Source: an uncultured Clostridia bacterium (lineage in GTDB: Bacteria > Bacillota > Clostridia > Christensenellales > Borkfalkiaceae). From it: a stretch of DNA of 64,000 nt. Each line of letters opens with the position of its first letter. Position 1 is the first letter of the stretch. The position numbers and the translations under genes are program-made. Shown here in pieces: positions 1-7,091 of the stretch. The stretch lies in assembly GCA_944368775.1 (NCBI GenBank), contig CALVXB010000001.1:1-64000 (forward strand), written 5' to 3'. Under the pieces are notes generated by a model. That model ran no database searches and had not been told where the DNA came from. It was given only the letters and a program-made list of their open reading frames with translations.

Positions 1-923
1 CGAGAGCGTCGCGGCGCGAGAGGGGAGTGGTGTTCTCGCCAACTCTTCACGCTGCGCCGCTCGCCCGAACTACCGAAGGTCGGGGCTTCTCAATTACCTC
101 TTCCCACCGCCAAAAAAGGCACCCGTTTGGGTGCCTTTTGGTGGTGGGAAGAGGATACATATTGCCGAAACCCCGCGCGCGGGGTCCCCTCGGCAAAGCG
201 TCGCGGCGCGAGAGGGGAGTGGTGTTCTCGCCAACTCTTCACGCTGCGCCGCTCGCCCGAACTACCGAACGTCGGGGCTTCTCAATTACCTCTTCCCACC
301 GCCAAAAAAGGCACCCGCATGGGTGCCTTTTGGTGGTGGGAAGAAGTCGCCGCGCATTGAGCGCGGCGAAGGTAGATACTCGCGCTTTGCGCGAGAGCGT
401 CGCGGCGCGAAAGGGGAGCGCGGCTATCGCCAACTCTTCACGCTGCGCCGCTCGCCCGAACTACCGAAGGTCGGGGCTTCTCAATTACCTCTTCCCACCG
501 CCAAAAAAGGCACCCGTTTGGGTGCCTTTTGGTGGTGGGAAGAGGATACATATTGCCGAAACCCCGCGCGCGGGGTCCCCTCGGCAAAGCGTCGCGGCGC
601 GAGAGGGGAGTGGTGTTCTCGCCAACTCTTCACGCTGCGCCGCTCGCCCGAACTACCGAACGTCGGGGCTTCTCAATTACCTCTTCCCACCGCCAAAAAA
701 GGCACCCGCATGGGTGCCTTTTGGTGGTGGGAAGAAGTCGCCGCGCATTGAGCGCGGCGAAGGTAGATACTCGCGCTTTGCGCGAGAGCGTCGCGGCGCG
801 AAAGGGGAGTGGTGTTCTCGCCAACTCTTCACGCTGCGCCGCTCGCCCGAACTACCGAAGGTCGGCATTTTTCAATTACCTCTTCCACAGTAAAAGGGAT
901 ACCCTGTTGGGTATCCCTTTTAC
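1..923. repeat. Tandem array of tRNA-Tyr 3'-end-derived hairpin units
   Basis: Five long hairpins lie at 97-154, 289-346, 488-545, 680-737 and 879-936, spaced alternately 192 and 199 bp, so the composite period is 391 bp. The array enters from the left edge of the window. Each stem has CCTCTTCCCACC, the tRNA-Tyr acceptor 3' strand, at its base and a terminator-like GGCACCC/GGGTGCC core with T runs at its tip. Between hairpins is a conserved block (for example 7-90) with a copy of the tRNA-Tyr T-arm region. The period is not a multiple of three, so the long open frames across it change frame from unit to unit and are not genes. The last hairpin uses the real tRNA-Tyr 3' end as one arm. Confidence 0.9.
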
Positions 924-1008
924 TGGTGGGAAGAGGTAGATTCGAACTACCGAAGTCGTAGACGTCAGATTTACAGTCTGATCCATTTGGCCGCTCTGGA
1001 ATCTTCCC
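924..1008 (-). tRNA. tRNA-Tyr (GTA)
   Basis: Read on the minus strand this folds as a tRNA with a 7-bp acceptor stem (GGGAAGA with TCTTCCC), anticodon GTA in the loop, a long variable arm as expected for a class II tRNA-Tyr, and an encoded CCA at 924-926. It is the last tRNA of a five-gene cluster. The hairpin at 879-936, directly after it, is its probable terminator, and the left arm of that hairpin is an inverted copy of the tRNA's own 3' end. Confidence 0.95.
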
Positions 1009-1040
1009 GTATAAAATTGGAGTTGGCTCCGCGTTTGCGT

Positions 1041-1116
1041 TGGAGCTGGTGATTGGAATCGAACCCACAACCTGCTGATTACAAATCAGCTGCTCTGCCA
1101 GTTGAGCTACACCAGC
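1041..1116 (-). tRNA. tRNA-Thr (TGT)
   Basis: Minus-strand cloverleaf with acceptor GCTGGTG, anticodon loop TTTGTAA (anticodon TGT), T-arm with GGTTCGATTCC and encoded CCA at 1041-1043. Second to last in the cluster. Confidence 0.95.
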
Positions 1117-1121
1117 ATGGT

Positions 1122-1197
1122 TGGTGCCTCGGGGCGGAATCGAACCACCGACACAGGGATTTTCAGTCCCTTGCTCTACCGACTGAGCTACCGAGGC
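1122..1197 (-). tRNA. tRNA-Phe (GAA)
   Basis: Minus-strand cloverleaf with acceptor GCCTCGG, anticodon loop CTGAAAA (anticodon GAA), discriminator A and encoded CCA at 1122-1124. Confidence 0.95.
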
Positions 1198-1255
1198 ATT
1201 TTAAAGCCTGCTTGGCAGCCCACATATGCTATCAAACAGGCTTCTTCCGAAAAAG

Positions 1256-1332
1256 TGGCGACCCGGAACGGTCTCGAACCGTCGACCTCCAGCGTGACAG
1301 GCTGGCGTTCTAACCAACTGAACTACCGGGCC
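1256..1332 (-). tRNA. tRNA-Asp (GTC)
   Basis: Minus-strand cloverleaf with acceptor GGCCCGG, anticodon loop CTGTCAC (anticodon GTC), discriminator G as usual for Asp, and encoded CCA at 1256-1258. If the AspRS at 51083-52414 is non-discriminating, this tRNA shares its synthetase with tRNA-Asn. Confidence 0.95.
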
Positions 1333-1346
1333 GTAATAAGAAACAA

Positions 1347-1423
1347 TGGTGGGCCTTCACGGACTCGAACCGCGGACCAATCGGTTATGAGCCGACCGCT
1401 CTAACCAACTGAGCTAAAGGCCC
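1347..1423 (-). tRNA. tRNA-Met (CAT)
   Basis: Minus-strand cloverleaf with acceptor GGGCCTT, anticodon loop CTCATAA (anticodon CAT) and encoded CCA at 1347-1349. The body resembles elongator tRNA-Met. A CAT anticodon can also be a tRNA-Ile2 modified by TilS, and sequence alone does not fully separate the two. First gene of the cluster. Confidence 0.9.
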
Positions 1424-1463
1424 CTGTCTGCGGGTGTCATTGTCTCAATCACAACGCTTGTCT

Positions 1464-1492
1464 ATTATAGGATATTCAGCGAAAAATGTCAA
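1464..1492 (-). promoter_or_regulatory. Consensus sigma-A promoter of the tRNA cluster
   Basis: On the minus strand TTGACA (1487-1492) and TATAAT (1464-1469) are exactly 17 bp apart, a perfect sigma-A promoter 41 bp before tRNA-Met. It should drive the Met-Asp-Phe-Thr-Tyr cluster. Confidence 0.9.
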
Positions 1493-1697
1493 CTGATTTT
1501 TTGTGATTTTTTTCGGATTTGAAAAAAATTTACAAGCGCCGTGCGGCTGTTCTGTACATCGGCAGGGGAGCAACGCTTCCGCGCCTCCGTGCGTGAACAT
1601 CATATACAATACCATGTTTGCGCAAAAAAGTCAAGCGCTGCGCGGCGCTTTGCGTATTTTTTGCGCAAGGGCGCGCTCTCTCGGGCGCCGCGCGCGG

Positions 1698-1727
1698 AAA
1701 AAGAGGGGCAGCTTCAGGCTGTCCCTC
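1698..1727 (-). terminator. Terminator of the NAD(P)-binding protein gene
   Basis: On the minus strand a GAGGGACAGC/GCTGCCCCTC stem with a five-base loop is followed by TTTTT, 56 bp after the stop at 1783. The stretch between this terminator and the tRNA promoter (1493-1697) shows no gene. Confidence 0.8.
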
Positions 1728-1782
1728 GTTCTCTCACACGATCCTTGACAGATACGGGTCTTTTTTCCCGATCTTATGATGG

Positions 1783-2421
1783 TTATTCGCCGATCACGGA
1801 GAAGCGCTGCCGGATATGGCGCGCGTTTTCCACTTCGTCGATCATGGCGATGGCGTAGTCTGCATAGCTGATGCGGCTCTCGCCCTTGGCGTTGACGAAG
1901 TATTCTTCGCCGCCGAGGATATACTTGCCCGTGCGCGGGCCGTCCGCCACGAAGTCGCCGGCGGGGGAGAGGAAGGTCCACTGCACGTCGTCGCGCTTGC
2001 GCAGATCGTCGAGCGCGGCGCCCTGCGCGTTGGCCAGCGGCTTGAACTCGGCCGGGAAGCTGTCCAGATCTTTGACCTGCAGGGTGTGTTCGGGGTTGAC
2101 GTACAGGCTGCCCGCGCCGCCCACGACCAGCAGGCGCACCTTCGTGCCGCTGAGGATGTCGCAGAGGTGTTTGAGGGAAGTCTGGTGCAGGGGCAGCGTT
2201 TCGGGCGTCCACGCGCCGAACGCGTCGATGACGGCGTCAAACCCTTCGAGGTCGGCGCGCGTCAGGTCAAACAGGTCTTTGACGACCTTCTTGGCCTTGG
2301 GGTTTGCGATCTTGTCGTTGCCGCGCACAAAGCCGGTCACGTCATAGCCGCGCGCGATCGCCTCGTTCACGAGGCACGTTCCCTGTTTGCCAGCCGCACA
2401 GACGATGGCTACCTTTTTCAT
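1783..2421 (-). CDS. NAD(P)-binding oxidoreductase, YwnB-like
   Basis: A 212-residue Rossmann-fold protein. The N-terminus has a beta strand and a dinucleotide-binding loop (CAAGKQGT, residues about 8-15), as in the atypical short-chain dehydrogenase/NmrA group that includes Bacillus YwnB. No catalytic Tyr-x-x-x-Lys is obvious, so the protein may bind NAD(P) as a sensor or act as a reductase; the substrate is unknown. The start is supported by a GGAGGT at 2430-2435. It lies 247 bp after an Rrf2 regulator on the same strand. Bacillus has the same neighbours (ywnA-ywnB). It has its own promoter, which carries the same operator as the regulator gene. Confidence 0.8.
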   Translation of the reverse strand: MKKVAIVCAAGKQGTCLVNEAIARGYDVTGFVRGNDKIANPKAKKVVKDLFDLTRADLEGFDAVIDAFGAWTPETLPLHQTSLKHLCDILSGTKVRLLVVGGAGSLYVNPEHTLQVKDLDSFPAEFKPLANAQGAALDDLRKRDDVQWTFLSPAGDFVADGPRTGKYILGGEEYFVNAKGESRISYADYAIAMIDEVENARHIRQRFSVIGE

Positions 2422-2475
2422 ACAATGTTACCTCCAAAAGTTTGAATTTGTTGTAATCTTTTTGATTACGACGAT

Positions 2476-2514
2476 AGTATAGCACTCCGCTGTTGTAATG
2501 TCAAGAATTACAAC
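2476..2514 (-). promoter_or_regulatory. Promoter and Rrf2 operator of the NAD(P)-binding protein gene
   Basis: On the minus strand TTGACA (2499-2504) and TATACT (2476-2481) are 17 bp apart. The -35 sits inside the palindrome GTTGTAAT-N7-ATTACAAC (2492-2514). The same palindrome overlaps the -35 of the Rrf2 gene at 3165-3185. A repressor bound here would block RNA polymerase. Confidence 0.85.
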
Positions 2515-2668
2515 TAACTTTTTTGAAATTTTTTTGAAGCGCCTTTCCGCCCGCCGAGCGCCCGCTTTCGCTTGCGGAGGGCGCCGCATCCGCCGCGCCC
2601 TCCGCCGCCGCGCTCTCTGCGGCAAGCAAAACCGCCCTCCCGCGAGGGGAGGGCGGCCGTTCCGTCTG

Positions 2669-3115
2669 TCAATTTTGCCTTTGTTCCGCCGCGCGCAGCT
2701 CCTGCGCGAGGTCAAAAAGCGTCACCTTTTGCAGCTCCTTTTCCATCGCGCGCTGGGCGTCGGCGAGGTGCGGGTCGAGTATGCCGCGGATGTTGCGGCC
2801 GACGGGGCAGGCGGGATTGGGCTTTTCGTGAAAATGAAACAGCTCGCCCTCTGCGCCCTCCACCGCGTCCACCGCGCGGAACACGTCGTACAGCGTGACG
2901 GTGCGCGCGTCACGGCACAGGCTCGCGCCGCCGCTGCCCGCCTTCACTTCCACGATGCCCGCCGCCTTCAGGCTGAGCAGCGTGCGGCGGATGACGACGG
3001 GGTTGACCTGCACGCTCGCCGCGATAAAGTCGGACGTCACTTTGGTCGTCTGCGAAAAGCGGACGATGACGAGCAGCGTCTGCACCGCCACCGTGAACCG
3101 CGATGTGATCTTCAT
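2669..3115 (-). CDS. Rrf2 family transcriptional regulator, YwnA-like
   Basis: A 148-residue winged-helix regulator of the Rrf2 family. It starts with the family's typical ITSRFTVAVQTLL segment, has a helix-turn-helix at about residues 25-50 (KVTSDFIAASVQVNPVVIRRTL) and a wing with a Gly-rich turn. Only two cysteines are seen, one of them in NPACPVG at about residue 88, so it lacks the three-Cys cluster of IscR/NsrR and is probably not an Fe-S protein. It likely represses itself and the downstream NAD(P)-binding protein through the shared operator. The signal is unknown; a cysteine-based redox switch is possible. Confidence 0.85.
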   Translation of the reverse strand: MKITSRFTVAVQTLLVIVRFSQTTKVTSDFIAASVQVNPVVIRRTLLSLKAAGIVEVKAGSGGASLCRDARTVTLYDVFRAVDAVEGAEGELFHFHEKPNPACPVGRNIRGILDPHLADAQRAMEKELQKVTLFDLAQELRAAEQRQN

Positions 3116-3147
3116 GGCCGTATCCCTTCCTTTGTTTCTTCTTATTT

Positions 3148-3185
3148 ATTATAGATTAAAAATATTGTAATGTCAATCATTACAA
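3148..3185 (-). promoter_or_regulatory. Promoter and operator of the Rrf2 gene
   Basis: On the minus strand TTGACA (3171-3176) and TATAAT (3148-3153) are 17 bp apart. The -35 lies inside the palindrome TTGTAAT-N7-ATTACAA (3165-3185), a near copy of the operator at 2492-2514. This indicates autoregulation. Confidence 0.85.
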
Positions 3186-3250
3186 CTTCTGCGGGCGCGC
3201 CTTTTTTCCGCCTCTTCCGCGCGGCAGGGAGAAAATGCAGCCTATGATCG

Positions 3251-3346
3251 GCAAACTATGTCACGCATAGTACTCGTCCTGCCGCCGCGCGGCGGACGGC
3301 GGCGGCAAAAAGACGGATATTATGTCACGCATAGTACTCTGCAAAC
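3251..3346. repeat. Two copies of the dispersed CATAGTAC hairpin repeat
   Basis: Copies at 3251-3274 and 3319-3346 both carry ATGTCACGCATAGTACT and lie between the end of sigF and the Rrf2 gene, separated by about 45 bp of GC-rich inverted sequence. They belong to a family with further copies at 22559, 40698, 47831, 50332 and 50935. Confidence 0.85.
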
Positions 3347-3352
3347 GCGCGT

Positions 3353-4072
3353 TCAGCCCAATTTTTGGCGCATCTCTTCCATCGCCTTGCTCTCGATGCG
3401 CGAGATCTGCACCTGCGACACGCCGATGACGGCGGCGACTTCGCTCTGCGTCATGTCGCGGAAGTAGCGCAAAAAGATGATCTTGCGCGCGCGCTCGCCG
3501 AGGCTCTCGATGGCCGACTTCAGCTGCAATTTTTCGACGATCTCCTCCTGCCCGTCGGCGGCGGGCAGCCGCTCGAGCAGCGGGCGCGCCTTGTCCTCAT
3601 CGCCCGCGCTCTCGTCGATGGAGAGGGGCATGCGCGCCGAGCCGAGCACGAACACCGCCTCGCTCTCGCTCATGCCGAAGGCGCCTGCGACCTCGCCGAG
3701 GGCGGGCGGCGCGCCCGTCTCGGCGGTGCGGGCGCGGATAAACTCGTTGAGTTCGCGCGCCTTGCCCTTGAGCGCGCGCGACACCTTCACCGACCCGTCG
3801 TCGCGCAAAAACCGCTTGATCTCGCCCGCGATCAGCGGCACGGCGTACGTCGAAAATCGCACCCCGTACGACTCGTCGAACCCTTTGACCGCCTTCAGCA
3901 GCCCGATGCCCGCCAGCTGATAGAGGTCGTCGTACTCGGTACCCTTGCCCAGGTAGCGGCGCACGATGCTCTTGAGCAGCGGCGCGTTTTCGGTCAAAAG
4001 CGCCTCCTTCGCGCCGCCGTCGCCCGCCTTCGCGAGGCGAATGAGGCGCAGCGTCTCCTCATCGCCGCGCAT
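3353..4072 (-). CDS. sigF: RNA polymerase sporulation sigma factor SigF
   Basis: Sigma-70 family factor of 239 residues from the ATG at 4072; an upstream in-frame extension would lie inside spoIIAB. It has region 2 (DLYQLAGIGLLKAVKGFDES), region 3 and a region 4 helix-turn-helix near the C-terminus (MTQSEVAAVIGVSQVQISRIE). The order spoIIAA-spoIIAB-sigF identifies it as the first forespore-specific sigma factor, held inactive by SpoIIAB until SpoIIAA releases it. It overlaps the end of spoIIAB by 14 bp, which suggests translational coupling. The Shine-Dalgarno before it is weak. Confidence 0.95.
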   Translation of the reverse strand: MRGDEETLRLIRLAKAGDGGAKEALLTENAPLLKSIVRRYLGKGTEYDDLYQLAGIGLLKAVKGFDESYGVRFSTYAVPLIAGEIKRFLRDDGSVKVSRALKGKARELNEFIRARTAETGAPPALGEVAGAFGMSESEAVFVLGSARMPLSIDESAGDEDKARPLLERLPAADGQEEIVEKLQLKSAIESLGERARKIIFLRYFRDMTQSEVAAVIGVSQVQISRIESKAMEEMRQKLG

Positions 4073-4697
4073 CGGCAGCCCTTGCGCGCGGCGCGTCCGT
4101 CTGTGTGGGGGAAGAAGGTTCGCCCGCCGCGCCCGCATCCTTCTCGTCTCCCGCCCCGCTGCCTGCCCCGCTCTCTGCGGCGGGGGAGCCGTGCCCGCGT
4201 GACTCCGCTTCTTGCCGCATGCTCGCGCGCTTGCTCCCGCCCGCTTCGCTCTCGGCGGCGGGGGCCTCTTGCGCCGGCCCGCGCGCGAACACCTTGCGCA
4301 TGCACACCGTCGTTCCCTTCCCTTCCTCCGAGTGCACGGAAAAGTTTGTCATAAACGCCTGCATGATGGTAAAGCCCATGCCCGAGCGCTCCTCGCCCTC
4401 CAGCGTCGTGTAAAAGGGCTCGAGGGCGCGGGCGACGTCCGCGATGCCCCGCCCGTAGTCGATGACGCGGATATGTAGCGCGCCGCGCCCTGCGGCGCAC
4501 TCGATGCGCACCGTGCCGGGCGCGTTCGGGTAGGCGTGCACGATGCAGTTGGTGACCGCCTCGCTGACGGCCGTCTTTACGTCGGACAGCTCGTCCAGCG
4601 TCGGGTCGAGGCGGGCGCAGAAGGCGGCGACGGCGTCCCGCGCGAAGGGCCCGTTTTCGGAGAGGGAGGGGAGCTCCAGCGTCATACGGTTGTTCAT
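4059..4697 (-). CDS. spoIIAB: Anti-sigma F factor / SpoIIAA kinase SpoIIAB with long C-terminal tail
   Basis: GHKL-type kinase that binds SigF and phosphorylates SpoIIAA. Visible motifs are the N-box (AVSEAVTN, residues 43-50, with E46 and N50), the G1 box (DYGRGI, 80-85) and the G2 box (SGMGF, 105-109). A GGAGG precedes the start. The ATPase domain ends near residue 136, where the family normally ends (about 145 residues). Here about 70 further residues follow, rich in Ala, Gly, Glu, Ser and Pro, and these look disordered. The tail's DNA overlaps the 5' end of sigF. Confidence 0.93.
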   Translation of the reverse strand: MNNRMTLELPSLSENGPFARDAVAAFCARLDPTLDELSDVKTAVSEAVTNCIVHAYPNAPGTVRIECAAGRGALHIRVIDYGRGIADVARALEPFYTTLEGEERSGMGFTIMQAFMTNFSVHSEEGKGTTVCMRKVFARGPAQEAPAAESEAGGSKRASMRQEAESRGHGSPAAESGAGSGAGDEKDAGAAGEPSSPTQTDAPRARAADARR

Positions 4698-4707
4698 AGA
4701 GACCTCC

Positions 4708-5016
4708 TTACAGTTTGGGGATGAGCGCGTACACGCCGCTCATCGAAAGCACTTTGTCCGCCGCGATGCCGACCGACTGCAGCGCGGCGGCGATGCCGTA
4801 GCGGCGCAGCCGCTTGTACCGCCCGACCAAAAACCCGATGCCCGTCGAGTCCATAAAGCGCACGCCGGATAGGTCGAACACGGCGCGCGCGCAGCCGGCG
4901 TTCGCGTCGATGGCCTCGTCTGCAAGCCGCCGCGCCCGCGGCGCGCTGTGCTCGTCCAGCTCGCCGATGAGAAATATGTACAGGGTCTCTCCCGAAACTT
5001 TGCCGACCACGTCCAT
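4708..5016 (-). CDS. spoIIAA: Anti-anti-sigma factor SpoIIAA
   Basis: STAS-domain protein of 102 residues. The regulatory serine that SpoIIAB phosphorylates is in the motif MDSTGIGFL (S57). I chose the ATG at 5016 because GGAGG lies just before it; an in-frame ATG at 5037 would add seven residues. It is the first gene of the spoIIA operon, with 10 bp to spoIIAB. The operon should be transcribed early in sporulation (sigma-H and Spo0A in Bacillus), but I could not identify a convincing sigma-H promoter in 5017-5160. Confidence 0.93.
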   Translation of the reverse strand: MDVVGKVSGETLYIFLIGELDEHSAPRARRLADEAIDANAGCARAVFDLSGVRFMDSTGIGFLVGRYKRLRRYGIAAALQSVGIAADKVLSMSGVYALIPKL

Positions 5017-5164
5017 GCCCGCCTCCGCGCCCGTCATTCATCGCGTCGCCCGCCTGTATGCCGCGCCCGCTGTCGCCTACCATAATACCGCGCCCGCGGC
5101 GGCGATTTTTGCCCTATTTTCCCGCTTTTGCGCTTTTTTTGCCGAGCCCGTCCCGCTTTTTTGT

Positions 5165-5193
5165 TTGACAAAAGCATGCGGGTGCGGTATACT
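5165..5193 (+). promoter_or_regulatory. Promoter of the glycine riboswitch-agcS unit
   Basis: TTGACA (5165-5170), 17 bp, TATACT (5188-5193), about 20 bp before the aptamer. Confidence 0.85.
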
Positions 5194-5210
5194 ATTCGTT
5201 GCAAAAATAA

Positions 5211-5335
5211 ACTCCGGAGAGGCCAAAAAAAGGGCGCCGAAGGTGTATGCCGCTGTCGCGGCTATCTCTCAGGCAAAAGGACGGAGCGGTGTTTTTTCCG
5301 CAAGTCGCTTTCGGGCGGCTTTCTTTTTTGGCAAA
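5211..5335 (+). promoter_or_regulatory. Glycine riboswitch, single aptamer
   Basis: The glycine-aptamer signature is present: GGAGAGGCC at 5215-5223, GGGCGCCGAAGG at about 5232-5243, and CTCTCAGGCAAAAGGACGGAG at about 5266-5286. Only one aptamer is seen, not the usual tandem pair. An expression platform follows: a hairpin with AAGTCGC/GGGCGGCTT arms at about 5302-5323, then a T run (5323-5330). This looks like an intrinsic terminator that glycine binding could prevent or allow. The next gene encodes an amino-acid:cation symporter of the alanine/glycine family, which fits. Confidence 0.88.
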
Positions 5336-5347
5336 AATGAAAAAGGT

Positions 5348-6955
5348 ATGACATTCGATTCTGTGATCAAGGCGATCGACGACTTTGTGTGGGGCATCCC
5401 GCTCATCGTCCTCATCCTCGGCGTGGGCATCTACCTGACGGTGCGCCTCGTATTCCTGCCCGTGCGCAAGCTCGGCCGTGCGTTCAAGTATATGTTCGAG
5501 AAGGAGGAGGGCGCGGGCGAAGTATCCAGCTTCGGCGCGCTGTGCACGGCGCTGTCGGCGACCATCGGCACGGGCAACATCGTCGGCGTCGCCACCGCCA
5601 TCTGCGCGGGCGGCCCGGGCGCGCTCTTTTGGATGTGGCTGGCCGCCTTCTTCGGCATGGCCACCAAGTATGCCGAAGGCCTGCTCGCCGTCAAGTACCG
5701 CAAGGTGTACCCCGACGGCCACACCCTCGGCGGGCCCTTCTATTATATTGAAAACGGACTCGGAAAGCGTTGGAAGTTCCTCGCCGTCATCTTTGCCGTA
5801 CTCGGCATGTGCGTCGGGCTGTTCGGCATCGGCACCTTCTCGCAGGTCAATTCCATCACGGGCGCGGTGAACAACGTGTTCGCGGGCGCGCCCACCGTGT
5901 CGCTCTTCGGCACCGAGTACAGCATCGCGGTCGTCATCGGCGGGCTGATCGTAACCATTGCCGTCGCGCTCGTGCTGCTCGGCGGCGTCAAGCGCATCGC
6001 AAAAGTGTCGGAGATGGTCGTGCCCTTCATGGTCATCTTGTACGTGCTCGTCTGCCTGATCATCCTCGGCGCAAACGTCACCGCCATCCCGCAGGCGTTT
6101 GCCGACATCGTCGTGGGCGCCTTCAACCCCAAGGCGGTCGCGGGCGGCATCGCGGGCAGCATGCTCGTCGCCATGCAGCAGGGCATCGCGCGCGGCATCT
6201 TCTCCAACGAGGCCGGCCTCGGCTCCGCGCCCATCGCGGCGGCCGCCGCCAAGACCAAGGAGCCCGTCCGCCAGGGCCTCGTCTCCATGACCGGCACCTT
6301 CCTCGACACCATCATCGTCTGCACCATGACCGGACTTGCCATCGTCATCACCGGCGCGTGGCAACCCGCACTCGGCCTCGAGGGGGTAGACGTCACCATC
6401 CACGCCTTCTCCAACGGCCTGCCCGGCTTTTTGGGCACGGCGGGCCCGGTGATCCTGATGGTCTGCCTCATCTTTTTCGCATTCACCACCATTCTCGGCT
6501 GGAACTTTTACGGCGAGCGCTGCCTCGAGTACATCGTCGGCCGCAAAAAGGTCGCCATCTATACCTACCGCATCCTGTACATCCTCGCCGTGCTCATCGG
6601 CCCGTACATGACCGTCGCCGCCGTCTGGAACATCGCCGACATCTTCAACGGCTTGATGGCCATCCCCAACCTCATCGCGCTCATCCTGCTCTCGGGCGTC
6701 GTCGTCCGCGAGACGAAGGATTACTTCCGCCGCTTCCCCAAGGGCAAAGACGCTGCGCCTTCGGTCGCCGAAGAGCCGTCGACGGGGGAGGCGACAGACT
6801 TCGGCATTCCGCCCGAAGGGGAGGCGGACGTATTCCGCGCCTGCAAGCGCGGCGCAGCCCCGCGCGCCCGCCCCGCCGCCCGCTCCGCGCCCGCCCGCAC
6901 GCGCAGGCGAAGGGCGCTTTTGCCCCTCGCCCGCGGCAAAGTTCACCATTTCTGA
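5348..6955 (+). CDS. Alanine/glycine:cation symporter (AGCS family)
   Basis: Membrane protein of 535 residues with about ten hydrophobic segments and the family signatures SATIGTGNIVGVATAI (about residues 75-90) and GIARGIFSNEAGLGSAPIA. It takes up alanine or glycine with Na+ or H+. Upstream open sequence is not part of the gene; the ATG at 5348 matches the usual start of the family. Its Shine-Dalgarno (AAAAAGG) is abnormally close to the ATG. The last 60 or so residues are Ala/Arg/Pro-rich and not conserved in the family. Expression should respond to glycine through the upstream riboswitch. Confidence 0.9.
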   Translation: MTFDSVIKAIDDFVWGIPLIVLILGVGIYLTVRLVFLPVRKLGRAFKYMFEKEEGAGEVSSFGALCTALSATIGTGNIVGVATAICAGGPGALFWMWLAAFFGMATKYAEGLLAVKYRKVYPDGHTLGGPFYYIENGLGKRWKFLAVIFAVLGMCVGLFGIGTFSQVNSITGAVNNVFAGAPTVSLFGTEYSIAVVIGGLIVTIAVALVLLGGVKRIAKVSEMVVPFMVILYVLVCLIILGANVTAIPQAFADIVVGAFNPKAVAGGIAGSMLVAMQQGIARGIFSNEAGLGSAPIAAAAAKTKEPVRQGLVSMTGTFLDTIIVCTMTGLAIVITGAWQPALGLEGVDVTIHAFSNGLPGFLGTAGPVILMVCLIFFAFTTILGWNFYGERCLEYIVGRKKVAIYTYRILYILAVLIGPYMTVAAVWNIADIFNGLMAIPNLIALILLSGVVVRETKDYFRRFPKGKDAAPSVAEEPSTGEATDFGIPPEGEADVFRACKRGAAPRARPAARSAPARTRRRRALLPLARGKVHHF

Positions 6956-6964
6956 CAAACGCCC

Positions 6965-6993
6965 TTGACAAACGCGCGGTTTTCAGATACAAT
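6965..6993 (+). promoter_or_regulatory. Promoter of the NSS transporter gene
   Basis: TTGACA (6965-6970), 17 bp, TACAAT (6988-6993). Between it and the gene is a hairpin with TGCCCCGCG/CGCGGGGCA arms followed by AATTTTT (about 7009-7038). It could be an attenuator. No known aptamer is visible. Confidence 0.8.
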
Positions 6994-7091
6994 AGAAGCA
7001 AGTACGTCTGCCCCGCGCCGTCTTCGCGGGGCAAATTTTTCAAAGCGCGAGCTGTGCGCCTTGTAAAATAAAAGTGAGGGAGAAAGCGAAC

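Noticed and set aside
27..893. Long open frames on both strands across the left-edge repeats
   Set aside because: The repeat period is 391 bp, so the frame changes from unit to unit. The predicted peptides are repeated Arg/Pro-rich sequence without family matches, and hairpins with tRNA sequences explain the region better.
1..936. CRISPR array
   Set aside because: Repeats are about 190 bp and include most of each unit; there are no short repeats with unique spacers and no cas genes.
1053..1404. Short proteins on the plus strand
   Set aside because: They lie across tRNA-Thr, -Phe, -Asp and -Met read on the wrong strand.
4814..5347. Long N-terminal extension of the AGCS transporter
   Set aside because: The open frame runs through the promoter and glycine riboswitch and antisense to spoIIAA; homologues start at the ATG at 5348.
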